From contig JAAXUP010000001.1 in assembly GCA_013335935.1 (NCBI GenBank), positions 1 through 64,000 on the forward strand: 64,000 nt of DNA, given 5' to 3'. A program made the position numbers and the translations under genes. Each line of letters opens with the position of its first letter. Positions within the stretch are counted from its first letter, which is position 1. The notes beneath the pieces are model-generated. The model did no database searches. It saw only the letters and a list, made by a program, of their open reading frames with translations, and was not told the DNA's origin. Shown piece after piece: positions 28,034 through 35,355 of the stretch. The stretch comes from Eubacteriaceae bacterium (GTDB lineage: Bacteria > Bacillota > Clostridia > Eubacteriales > Alkalibacteraceae).

Positions 28034-28507
28034 TTATTTCTTCGTAAAGCTATCGATAACCTGTCGGATCGCTTCCTTTTGGCCATCATTCAGATTGCCT
28101 GCCATAAAGCCAGTCAGCAATTTTTTTACAGTTTCTATGTCCTGTTCAGAGGTGTTATCAACAGCTCTGTCTAAAATACTGATTAATTCAGGGTCCTTTT
28201 CAACAATATGCTTCACTTGCCTCCTAAAGGTATCCACAGTAACGCCAAGGGTATCGCTCCATACAACATCCTCGAAACTCCCTCTTTCAATAACCTGCTC
28301 GATATATCCGGCAGCCTCCATCAAATCTTCATAGCTCACCCTAATATGAGGTGCAAGTGCCTTGAGTACGACAGGTGAGGGCTTTTGTCTATCACCTGAT
28401 TCAATTCTTGATATCTCAGCATTACTGATCCCAGATAGATTCATCAAATCTCTCTGTGTTAAACCTGCTCGACTTCTTAAATCCCTCAAATAAGCGCCAA
28501 AGTTCAT
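28034..28507 (-). CDS. CI-like XRE repressor of the prophage
   Basis: A 157-aa repressor. The N-terminal helix-turn-helix (AYLRDLRSRAGLTQRDLMNLSGISNAEISRIESGDR) is followed by a C-terminal helical region with no LexA-type autoprotease motif, as expected for a repressor removed by an ImmA-type protease. I start at ATG 28507, after GAGGATG. It is divergent from the early genes across a 280-bp region that holds the presumed operators. Confidence 0.85.
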   Translation of the reverse strand: MNFGAYLRDLRSRAGLTQRDLMNLSGISNAEISRIESGDRQKPSPVVLKALAPHIRVSYEDLMEAAGYIEQVIERGSFEDVVWSDTLGVTVDTFRRQVKHIVEKDPELISILDRAVDNTSEQDIETVKKLLTGFMAGNLNDGQKEAIRQVIDSFTKK

Positions 28508-28634
28508 AATTACACATCCTCGTTTTTTATTCATTCATTGATCAATATTTTTTAGTGCAGAATTTGCCATATTGCCTTTTATTACTCTTATAATAATACA
28601 ACAAATACGATGTGTCAATTTATTTAAAACACTA

Positions 28635-28664
28635 TTGACAGGCAGTATCTGTTGGTGTTACGAT
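28635..28664 (+). promoter_or_regulatory. putative early (lytic) promoter
   Basis: A perfect TTGACA -35 (28635-28640) and a TACGAT -10-like box (28659-28664) with an 18-nt spacer. The half-site-like sequence TATCTGTTG occurs within it (28646-28654) and again at 28716-28724, as might an operator bound by the divergent CI-like repressor. The transcript would enter the structured leader and the com-like gene. Confidence 0.5.
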
Positions 28665-28678
28665 AAATATATGATACC

Positions 28679-28720
28679 AAGCAGTAACGGAGAGTAGATA
28701 ATGATTCTGTAGCATTATCT
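28679..28720 (+). ncRNA. possible degenerate copy of the tandem leader element
   Basis: AGCAGTAACGGAGAGT resembles the GAGCAACGGAGTC box of the two downstream copies and is followed by a perfect 8-bp hairpin (AGATAATG at 28696-28703, CATTATCT at 28713-28720). No clear second box or terminator follows, so it is at best a partial copy. Confidence 0.35.
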
Positions 28721-28784
28721 GTTGAAAAGCGCTAATACTGACAAGAAATCATTATAATTTAAAAGATGCAGAAGGAGAATGCTT

Positions 28785-28964
28785 ATGAGTGAAACAGTTA
28801 AATGCCTGAGCTGTGGACGAAGGCTATTTGACATTGATGAAGAAACGGTAGGAGGGGTCTCAATAAAATGCCCTAATTGCCGAAAGGTATCAAACATTAA
28901 GCTGGAAAAAGGTAAAAAAACATATAGAAACAATTCAGCTATACTGAGCAACGGAGTCGAATAA
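28785..28964 (+). CDS. Com-like small zinc-finger protein
   Basis: A 59-aa protein with two CxxC pairs (CLSC near the N-terminus, CPNC about 22 residues later), resembling the phage Mu Com translational regulator that binds mRNA. RBS AAGGAGA lies 6 nt before ATG 28785. Its last codons (LSNGVE-stop) are written in the first box of the structured RNA element, so coding and RNA structure overlap. It may regulate expression post-transcriptionally in the early operon. Confidence 0.75.
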   Translation: MSETVKCLSCGRRLFDIDEETVGGVSIKCPNCRKVSNIKLEKGKKTYRNNSAILSNGVE

Positions 28965-29067
28965 GCTACTTGAATAATATAAAGTAGCGTGGGGTAAAAC
29001 CCAAACGAGCTACCAAATGGCCAGATAGCCACTTTCACTATGAAAGAGGTTGTCTGGTTATTTTTTT
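28946..29067 (+). ncRNA. structured leader element, copy 1, ending in a terminator
   Basis: Box 1 GAGCAACGGAGTC (28946-28958) is followed by a hairpin GCTACT / AGTAGC (28965-28988), a small GGGT-AAA-ACCC hairpin, and box 2 CGAGCTACCAAATGGCC (29006-29022). From 29021 an intrinsic terminator follows: arms CCAGATAGCC / GGTTGTCTGG with an inner CTTTCA/TGAAAG stem, then a T-run. Both boxes recur in copy 2 with different hairpins between and after them, the covariation pattern of a functional RNA. I do not recognise it as a known riboswitch class. Confidence 0.6.
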
Positions 29068-29102
29068 GACCTTTTTACAAACTAAATATAAAAATAAGTA
29101 CC

Positions 29103-29206
29103 GAGCAACGGAGTCAACATAGACAATAACTTGAATTGTCTTAACCGAACTACCAAATGGCCGGACATCAGCTAAATAATTTTAGCTTTTGTCCGGCTTT
29201 TTTTGT
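29103..29206 (+). ncRNA. structured leader element, copy 2, ending in a terminator
   Basis: Box 1 (29103-29115) is identical to copy 1 and box 2 (29146-29162) matches at 16 of 17 positions. Between them the hairpin is AGACAAT / ATTGTCT (29121-29141), a different sequence with the same position. The terminator (GCCGGAC / GTCCGGC with inner AGCTAAA/TTTAGCT, then TTTTTTT from 29198) starts inside box 2, as in copy 1. Only about 40 bp separate it from the RBS of the next gene. A weak promoter (TTGACC at 29067, TATAAA at 29088) could start a separate small RNA here. Confidence 0.6.
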
Positions 29207-29249
29207 TTTTTTGGCTCCTTCCCGGACTAAATCCAAGGAGGAAAGAAGC

Positions 29250-29798
29250 ATGTTAAAAACATTCAAGACACAGGATGGTATCAAAACAACGATTGAAATT
29301 ACAAGGGAAGGCAAGGTGACTTATGCAGTTGGCAAGAAAAAAACCACTTTTGACATAAAAAATTGTGAAGCCATCACATATGAGTTTTCAAATAGTGATG
29401 AGAAGGCGGTGATAACAGAGGACATGCTTTCTGGCACGGAGAATATCGAAGCCTGGCTTTGGTTGGTAATCAGTGAAGGAGAAAACCGCCTGGAGGAAAA
29501 CAACACCCAGACAGAGACTCGCAGGCATTATAGCTATTCTGATCAAAACGACAAATTTGACACATTAATTTCTGAGTATGATGTGCTAGATAATCTTCTT
29601 GATGCATTTGAGAAGGAGACTGTGAGAGAAGCAATCCGTTCTTTGGAACCTCAACAGCAGGAACTGATTCAAGACATTTATTACCGAGGCTTATCTATGG
29701 CAGATGTAGCCAGGCGGGATGGTGTGAACAAGTCATCAATAACAAAAAGAATGGATCGTATTTTAAAACGTCTGAAAGAAAATTTTAAAAACTTTTAA
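29250..29798 (+). CDS. phage sigma-70 region-4-like HTH protein
   Basis: A 182-aa protein. The C-terminal 60 residues form a sigma region 4-type helix-turn-helix (LEPQQQELIQDIYYRGLSMADVARRDG followed by NKSSITKRMDRILKRLKE). The first 100 residues are not recognised. Such proteins lie at the start of clostridial phage early operons and probably act as transcription regulators. I start at ATG 29250 after AAGGAGGAAAG. It is the first early gene after the two leader terminators. Confidence 0.75.
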   Translation: MLKTFKTQDGIKTTIEITREGKVTYAVGKKKTTFDIKNCEAITYEFSNSDEKAVITEDMLSGTENIEAWLWLVISEGENRLEENNTQTETRRHYSYSDQNDKFDTLISEYDVLDNLLDAFEKETVREAIRSLEPQQQELIQDIYYRGLSMADVARRDGVNKSSITKRMDRILKRLKENFKNF

Positions 29799-29883
29799 TT
29801 AGGGGGGCAACTCTTCACATTCCCGTGACCTATATATAGAGCCCGAAAAACATGGACTCAAAAAGGAAGGCAGGTGAACGAAT

Positions 29884-30153
29884 ATGAGAAACGAAGAAAG
29901 CCAAAAGCCAGCTTCAAGTAATCCAAAGACCAGACATTTGGAAATTAGCATCAAGAAGCCAGGAACAAACAACATTCTCGCGGTAAGGAAGATGACTTTA
30001 AGAGACCGAATTCTGAACGCCATTTTTGGAGATGGACACAAGATGGTCGTACTGGTACCAGGAGAAAGTGTAGGAACGATCTCTATTACTGAAATGGAAG
30101 TTCATGAGATGGGAGAGGTAGAAAAAATGAAGAGAAAGGAGGAACCTCAATGA
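29884..30153 (+). CDS. hypothetical early phage protein, 89 aa
   Basis: Not recognised. A polar N-terminus is followed by TLRDRILNAIFGDGHKMVVLVPGESVGTISI and a charged tail. RBS GCAGGTGA precedes ATG 29884; the stop overlaps the next start by 4 bp, supporting a real gene in the early operon. The shape (a short membrane-free protein with one beta-rich core) resembles small phage accessory proteins. Confidence 0.6.
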   Translation: MRNEESQKPASSNPKTRHLEISIKKPGTNNILAVRKMTLRDRILNAIFGDGHKMVVLVPGESVGTISITEMEVHEMGEVEKMKRKEEPQ

Positions 30154-30491
30154 GTAAAATCAAACTCGCTTTGGATGTGGTGAATGATCTGAAAGCACTG
30201 GCGGAGAGCATCGAGATACTTGTCCAAGCAATGGAAAGCGAAAATGAAATCACAATTGAAGGATCCGAAGAAAAGGAAGTTAAAGACAGACTGGTGGAGA
30301 CCGCTGATATTCAACCTGAAGAAAAACAGCCAACCTTAGAAGAACTTAGAGCAGTTTTGGCTGATAAGAACCGGGAGGGACACAGGGAAGCGGTAAAGGA
30401 CATCATCCTAAAATATGGAGCTAATAAGTTAACGACGCTCGACCCTGTACACTTCGCCCAAGTGCTTAAGGAAGTGGGGGAGCTTAAATGA
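30150..30491 (+). CDS. hypothetical early phage protein, 113 aa
   Basis: Mainly helical, with LALDVVNDLKALAESIEILVQAM at the N-terminus, an acidic linker, and a C-terminal segment TLEELRAVLADKNREGHREAVKDIILKYGANKL that recurs in clostridial phage proteins next to DUF2800. Function unknown. ATGA overlaps on both sides (30150 and 30488) tie it tightly to its neighbours. Confidence 0.7.
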   Translation: MSKIKLALDVVNDLKALAESIEILVQAMESENEITIEGSEEKEVKDRLVETADIQPEEKQPTLEELRAVLADKNREGHREAVKDIILKYGANKLTTLDPVHFAQVLKEVGELK

Positions 30492-31624
30492 CTGGATATA
30501 ATAATGCACATTCCGTCTACTCGGCTTCCGGTGCTTATCGTTGGATGTCCTGCCCGCCTTCAGCCTTATTGGAGCAGCAATTCCCTAACGAGACAAGTAG
30601 TTACGCTGAAGAAGGCACAGCCGCCCATGATCTTGCAGAGCATAAGTTAAAGAAAGCCCTGAAACTACGGTCAAAGAAGCCAACCAGTCACTATCACTCC
30701 GATGAGATGGATGAAATGACCGATCTCTATGTGGAATATTGTATGAATCTTATCGAGACAGCCAGAACAAACTGCAATGATCTTCAGATCCTCATTGAAC
30801 AGAAGTTGGATTTCAGTGATTTTGTCCCGGAAGGGTTTGGTACAGGAGATCTAGTGGTTGTCGGAAACGGAACACTACATGTAGTAGATCTTAAGTACGG
30901 AAAAGGGGTAGTCGTGTCTGCAGAAAGAAACCCGCAGATGATGCTCTATGCCCTGGGTGCCCTTTCACTCTTCGAGATGCTTTATGACATCGAGAAGGTT
31001 TCAATGACGATCATCCAGCCAAGGGTAGATAACTTCTCCACTTACGAGATCAGTGTTGACGAACTGCTTGCCTGGGCAGAAGAAGAGCTTAAACCAAAGG
31101 CCCTTCTTGCCAGTACTGGTGGTGGAGAGTTCTGTGCTGGTGATCATTGTAGGTTTTGCAGAGCCAGAAACCAGTGCCGAGCCAGAGCAGTAAAAAATTT
31201 GGAGCTTTTAAAGTATGAGTTTCAGGATCCTGCACTTTTGATGAACGACGAGATTGCAGAAATCATAAGTCTGGCGGATGAACTATCCAAATGGGCAAGT
31301 GATATCTATTCATACGCCACGGCACTTGCCATCAATGAAGGAAGACAATGGGCTGGATTTAAGCTGGTGGAGGGAAGAACCCGAAGGAAATATACCAATG
31401 AAGAAACTGTGGCTGGAACAGCCAAAGCTGCAGGGTACACCGATATCTTCAAACATACGCTCATCAGCATTACGGAGATGGAAAAACTAATGGGCAAGAA
31501 GACGTTCAAAGATATTTTAGGTGACTTGGTGGAAAAACCACAAGGCAAACTCACACTAGTGTCAGAAGCAGACAAGCGTGAAGCGGTAGAACCGATTACT
31601 GCTGAGTTTCAAATTGAAGAATAA
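30488..31624 (+). CDS. DUF2800 phage protein, Cas4/RecB-like nuclease fold
   Basis: A 378-aa protein of the DUF2800 family. The PD-(D/E)XK-type core shows EEGTAAHDLAEHKL, the GTGDLVVVGNGTLHVVDLKYGKG segment (GD...DLK active-site pattern) and NPQMMLYALGAL. A C-terminal Cys cluster (CAGDHCRFCRARNQC) could bind an Fe-S cluster as in Cas4 and AddB. It always accompanies DUF2815 and the phage polymerase, suggesting a role in recombination or replication. Confidence 0.88.
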   Translation: MTGYNNAHSVYSASGAYRWMSCPPSALLEQQFPNETSSYAEEGTAAHDLAEHKLKKALKLRSKKPTSHYHSDEMDEMTDLYVEYCMNLIETARTNCNDLQILIEQKLDFSDFVPEGFGTGDLVVVGNGTLHVVDLKYGKGVVVSAERNPQMMLYALGALSLFEMLYDIEKVSMTIIQPRVDNFSTYEISVDELLAWAEEELKPKALLASTGGGEFCAGDHCRFCRARNQCRARAVKNLELLKYEFQDPALLMNDEIAEIISLADELSKWASDIYSYATALAINEGRQWAGFKLVEGRTRRKYTNEETVAGTAKAAGYTDIFKHTLISITEMEKLMGKKTFKDILGDLVEKPQGKLTLVSEADKREAVEPITAEFQIEE

Positions 31625-31654
31625 CAGAAAATTAAATTTTAGGAGGATTTTATT

Positions 31655-32188
31655 ATGAGTAAAAATACGAAAATTGTGGTTCCAGGAAGATTTAGTTTTG
31701 TGAATGTTTGGGAGCCAAAGAGCATCAACGGAAGTGATCCAAAATACAGCATCTCCATTATCATACCAAAGAGCGATAAAAAGACAGTCAGTGCCATCTT
31801 GAAGGCAATTGAAGAGGCCAAAAAAGAAGGAGCGATTAAGTTTGGCGGGAAGGTGCCGGCTAATTTAAAGACGCCGCTAAGAGATGGCGATATCGATCGA
31901 CCGGATGATCTGAATTATGCAGACAGCTATTTCATAAATGCGAACTCAAAGGATGCACCACAGGTTGTAGACGCAAAGGTACTAAGCATTTTTGATCGTA
32001 GCGAGCTTTACAGTGGCTGCTATGGCAAGGTGAGCATCAATTTGTACGCCTTTAGTGTCAATGGGAATAAAGGCATTGCAGCAGGACTTGGAAATGTACA
32101 GAAGCTTCGTGATGGGGAATCACTAGGAGGACGAAGCCGGGCTGAGGACGATTTCGAGCTGGAAGAAGATGACGATTTTATGTCATAA
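31655..32188 (+). CDS. DUF2815 phage protein, probable single-strand-binding type
   Basis: A 177-aa DUF2815 protein. It begins with the family pattern RFSFVNVWEPKSINGSDPKYSISIIIPK and ends in a highly acidic tail (DDFELEEDDDFMS), as single-strand DNA-binding proteins do to recruit partners. It sits between DUF2800 and the DNA polymerase. RBS TAGGAGG precedes ATG 31655. Confidence 0.88.
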   Translation: MSKNTKIVVPGRFSFVNVWEPKSINGSDPKYSISIIIPKSDKKTVSAILKAIEEAKKEGAIKFGGKVPANLKTPLRDGDIDRPDDLNYADSYFINANSKDAPQVVDAKVLSIFDRSELYSGCYGKVSINLYAFSVNGNKGIAAGLGNVQKLRDGESLGGRSRAEDDFELEEDDDFMS

Positions 32189-32212
32189 ATTGCAAAGGAA
32201 GGTGGTAAACCG

Positions 32213-35074
32213 ATGAAAACTCTGTCTATTGACATTGAGACTTTTTCTGATATCGATCTTGGCAAATGTGGTGTTTACCGCTATACCGATAGCCCTAACT
32301 TTGACATCCTGCTTTTTGCCTTCAGCATAGATGAAAGCCCGGTTAAATTGATCGATCTGGCTTGTAAAGAACAGATGCCTAAAGAAATAATCGATGCTAT
32401 TTTAAGCCCGTCGGTTATCAAGACGGCGTTTAATGCCAACTTTGAACGGGTGGCTCTGATGAGGTATCTGAGTGTCGTTTTAGGAAAGAATATCTACCTT
32501 GATCCATCTTCCTGGAGGTGTAGTGAGGTTCAGGCAGCGATGCTTGGACTCCCTCTCCACCTGGAAGGTGTAGCAAAGGTGCTAAGACTTCAAGAACAGA
32601 AAATGTCAGAAGGAAAGACTTTGATCCGGTACTTTTGTATACCCTGCAAACCAACAGCGGCAAACGGAGGTAGGTTTAGGAACCTGCCTTCAGATGCGCC
32701 GGAAAAGTGGGAGGTTTTTAAGCAGTACAACATTCGTGATGTTGAAGTGGAGCTGGCTATTCGCAAAAAGCTAGAAAGCTATCCCATACCGGATGCAGAA
32801 CAGGATCTTTATGTTCTTGATCAGAAGATCAATGACAGAGGTTTTCAGGCGGATATGGATTTCGTAATGCAGGCGATTTCATGTGATCATCAATTCACCA
32901 TAGCTGCTACAGAAAAAGCCTATGAAATAACTGGTCTTGAGAATCCGAATTCAGTATCCCAGCTTAAGGAATGGCTGTTGGATCGAGGTGTTGAGGTAGA
33001 AAGTTTGTCCAAGAAGAATGTAACCGAACTTGTGGGTGAAACTGAGGGTGAGGTTGAGGAAGCGCTGAAGCTAAGGCTACTTATGGCAAAGACTAGCGTT
33101 AGAAAGTATGAAGCCATCGAACGTGCTGTTTGCACGGATGGAAGGGTTCATGGGCTCTTACAGTTTTACGGGGCAAATCGAACAGGTCGATGGTGTTTAA
33201 CTGGTGATCATGAAGTGCTTACTTCTGATGGGTGGAAGAGACTTGATGAATGGACAGGAGGCTATATTGCTTGTTGGTCACCTGCAACAGAATTCATTTC
33301 TTTCCAAAAATCAAAAACAGTGAACTTTGACTTTGAGGGAGAATTATATCGAATCGAATCCCAACGATGTTCTCAGTTGAGTACTTCTGAACACAAAATG
33401 GCGTATTGGGGGAAAAATGGATCTTGGGAAGTATCGACTGTAGCTGAACTTTCAAATAGGAGGTTTAGCATTCCATTTACTGGCCGATGCGTATCAAACT
33501 GTAGCATCGAACATGACGAATTGCGTGTTTTAATTATGACTCAAGCCGATGGTCATTTTACAAGAGAAGGTGATTTGAAGTTTCATTTCAGTAAGGTTAG
33601 AAAAATCGAGAGGTGCAAAAAACTATTACGGAGAGCTGAGATTATTTTTACAGAGCGTAAATATAATAACGAGGCAACAGTAATTTCGATTAGATCAAGA
33701 GCCTTACCGTTATGGCTGAGACTGTTTAGAAACAAGACATTTCAAATGTGGCTTTTAGATGAATCGCCAGATGTCATATTCGATGAAATAGAGTATTGGG
33801 ATGCGTATAGGTGCGGACCAAATTCAATTCAATACACGACGATCAATAAACAGAATGCAGATATTATTCAGGCTCTTGCACATATCTCGGGAAGAGCTGC
33901 AACAATTGTTACAAAAACCAGAGGCAATGAAAAATGGAATACTGCGTACAATGTGAATATCTGGCTGAAACCAGGCGGACATAATGAGATACGGAATAAA
34001 CCGACTAAAGAATTTTACAAAGGTAAGGTCTATTGTGCGGAAACAAATACCGGTTTCTTTGTAATACGACGTAATGGAAGGGTATGGATAACTGGCAACT
34101 CAGGGCGCTTGGTTCAAGTTCAAAATCTACCCCAGAACCATCTGAAGGATTTGAAACTAGCTAGGAATCTAGTGAAAAAAGGGTGTTTTGAAGATATAGA
34201 GCTTCTGTTTGGAAACACCCCTGGTGTCCTATCGGAACTGATTAGAACCGCTTTTGTACCTAAAGAGAATCACCGGTTTATCGTAGCCGATTTCTCAGCG
34301 ATTGAGGCTAGAGTCATCTCTTGGCTTGCTGGAGAGAAATGGCGTATGGAGGTATTCGCTTCCCATGGGAAGATCTATGAAGCTGCTGCTGCAAAGATGT
34401 TTCATGTGCCTATTGAAAGCGTTACGAAGGGAAGTCCTTTAAGACAGAAAGGTAAACTTGGAGAATTGGCTTGTGGATTTGGTGGGGGAGTCGGGGCACT
34501 AAAAGCAATGGGTGCTCTGGAAATGGGTGTAGAAGAACATGAACTGCAAGGACTTATTGACAACTGGAGAGCTGCGAACCCTCATATCGTGAATTTTTGG
34601 TGGGAAGTGGATAAAGCGGCGATAACAGCGGTTAAAGACAAGACTAAAACCAGAACCCATGGGATCACCTTCACCTATAAAAGTGGGATGCTCTTTGTGA
34701 CACTTCCCTCTGGCAGAAATCTGGTGTATGTGAAACCGAAGCTAATGATCAACAGGTTTGATCGGGATGGTCTCACTTATGAAGGCATTGGTGCCACCAA
34801 AAAGTGGGAGAGGATTGAAACCTATGGCCCAAAAATCGTTGAAAACTGTGTTCAAGCAATTGCAAGGGATCTTCTTGCTCAAGCCATGATAAGACTGGAT
34901 CAGAGGGGATTTGACATCGTAGCCCATGTGCATGACGAGGTGATCTGTGAAGTTCCAATGGGAGTATCGTCCGTTGAGGAGGTCTGCCAGATTATGAGCA
35001 TACCACCCAAATGGGCGACAGGATTACCCCTTAAGACTGATGGGTATGAGTGTGAGTTTTATCAGAAAGACTAG
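32213..35074 (+). CDS. phage family-A DNA polymerase interrupted by an intein
   Basis: A 953-residue precursor, of which 651 are polymerase. The N-terminus is a 3'-5' exonuclease-like domain beginning LSIDIETFSD (D7, E9). The polymerase domain carries motif A (VADFSAIEARVISWLAG), the motif B region (LRQKGKLGELACGFGG) and motif C (AHVHDEV). An intein of 302 residues splits the conserved TGRW-SGRLVQVQNLPQN block. After splicing the enzyme would be full length for this phage family. RBS AAGGAGGTGG precedes ATG 32213; VapE and DUF2815 flank it. Confidence 0.93.
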   Translation: MKTLSIDIETFSDIDLGKCGVYRYTDSPNFDILLFAFSIDESPVKLIDLACKEQMPKEIIDAILSPSVIKTAFNANFERVALMRYLSVVLGKNIYLDPSSWRCSEVQAAMLGLPLHLEGVAKVLRLQEQKMSEGKTLIRYFCIPCKPTAANGGRFRNLPSDAPEKWEVFKQYNIRDVEVELAIRKKLESYPIPDAEQDLYVLDQKINDRGFQADMDFVMQAISCDHQFTIAATEKAYEITGLENPNSVSQLKEWLLDRGVEVESLSKKNVTELVGETEGEVEEALKLRLLMAKTSVRKYEAIERAVCTDGRVHGLLQFYGANRTGRWCLTGDHEVLTSDGWKRLDEWTGGYIACWSPATEFISFQKSKTVNFDFEGELYRIESQRCSQLSTSEHKMAYWGKNGSWEVSTVAELSNRRFSIPFTGRCVSNCSIEHDELRVLIMTQADGHFTREGDLKFHFSKVRKIERCKKLLRRAEIIFTERKYNNEATVISIRSRALPLWLRLFRNKTFQMWLLDESPDVIFDEIEYWDAYRCGPNSIQYTTINKQNADIIQALAHISGRAATIVTKTRGNEKWNTAYNVNIWLKPGGHNEIRNKPTKEFYKGKVYCAETNTGFFVIRRNGRVWITGNSGRLVQVQNLPQNHLKDLKLARNLVKKGCFEDIELLFGNTPGVLSELIRTAFVPKENHRFIVADFSAIEARVISWLAGEKWRMEVFASHGKIYEAAAAKMFHVPIESVTKGSPLRQKGKLGELACGFGGGVGALKAMGALEMGVEEHELQGLIDNWRAANPHIVNFWWEVDKAAITAVKDKTKTRTHGITFTYKSGMLFVTLPSGRNLVYVKPKLMINRFDRDGLTYEGIGATKKWERIETYGPKIVENCVQAIARDLLAQAMIRLDQRGFDIVAHVHDEVICEVPMGVSSVEEVCQIMSIPPKWATGLPLKTDGYECEFYQKD
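33194..34099 (+). other. intein with degenerate LAGLIDADG-type middle domain
   Basis: Residues 328-629 of the polymerase precursor. Block A is CLTGDHEVLTSDGWK (Cys1). Block B is LSTSEHKM, keeping the TxxH pattern. Block F is KVYCAETNTGFFVIRRNG and block G is VWITGN, with Ser as the first C-extein residue. The residue before the terminal Asn is Gly, not the usual His. The middle contains LIMTQADGHF, which resembles a first LAGLIDADG motif; the expected second motif (near EIEYWDAYR) is poor. Homing may therefore be lost while splicing is kept. Confidence 0.88.
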
Positions 35075-35090
35075 GAGGAATGATGCGGTT

Positions 35091-35285
35091 ATGAAGATAT
35101 ATGAGTATCTAAAAATACTGAGGAGTTATAAAAGAATACTACCAAAACAAACAATTAGAACGCTCAAAGGACAAGCCTTGTCCGGTGACTTGACTGGCGC
35201 TATAAAAGGTCTGACCAGAGTTATGAATGAAAAAGGAGGACAAAATGAAATTCATTATATCAACAGACAACGGCCGAAGAGATAG
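35091..35285 (+). CDS. small phage protein downstream of the polymerase, 64 aa
   Basis: Starts MKIYEYLKILRSYKRILPKQ and continues with TLKGQALSGDLTGAIKGL, a pattern seen in small proteins after phage polymerases. Function unknown. The frame is open into the polymerase gene, but ATG 35091, some 13 nt after TAGGAGG, is the likely start. The 3' end overlaps the next mini-gene. Confidence 0.6.
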   Translation: MKIYEYLKILRSYKRILPKQTIRTLKGQALSGDLTGAIKGLTRVMNEKGGQNEIHYINRQRPKR

Positions 35286-35355
35286 ATTATGGAATAACGA
35301 GGGTGCATATTCAGCAAATGAGTATGATCTCATATACGAGAGAGGGGGGATATAA
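35245..35355 (+). CDS. 36-aa phage mini-protein
   Basis: Reads MKFIISTDNGRRDRLWNN ... NEYDLIYERGGI. AAAGGAGG lies 5-7 nt before ATG 35245, and the stop codon abuts the VapE start at 35356 with no gap, so the gene is translationally coupled. Overlaps the end of the previous gene in another frame. Function unknown. Confidence 0.6.
   Translation: MKFIISTDNGRRDRLWNNEGAYSANEYDLIYERGGI

Noticed and set aside
27904-28089. Open frame on the minus strand between the ImmA-type gene and the repressor
   Set aside because: Highly basic, unlike a normal protein, no RBS, and it overlaps the repressor 3' end in another frame.
28679-29206. Identity of the leader element as a known class (c-di-GMP, THF, fluoride, guanidine or ZTP riboswitch; hammerhead)
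   Set aside because: None of the conserved cores of these classes that I remember fits the two boxes; left unnamed.
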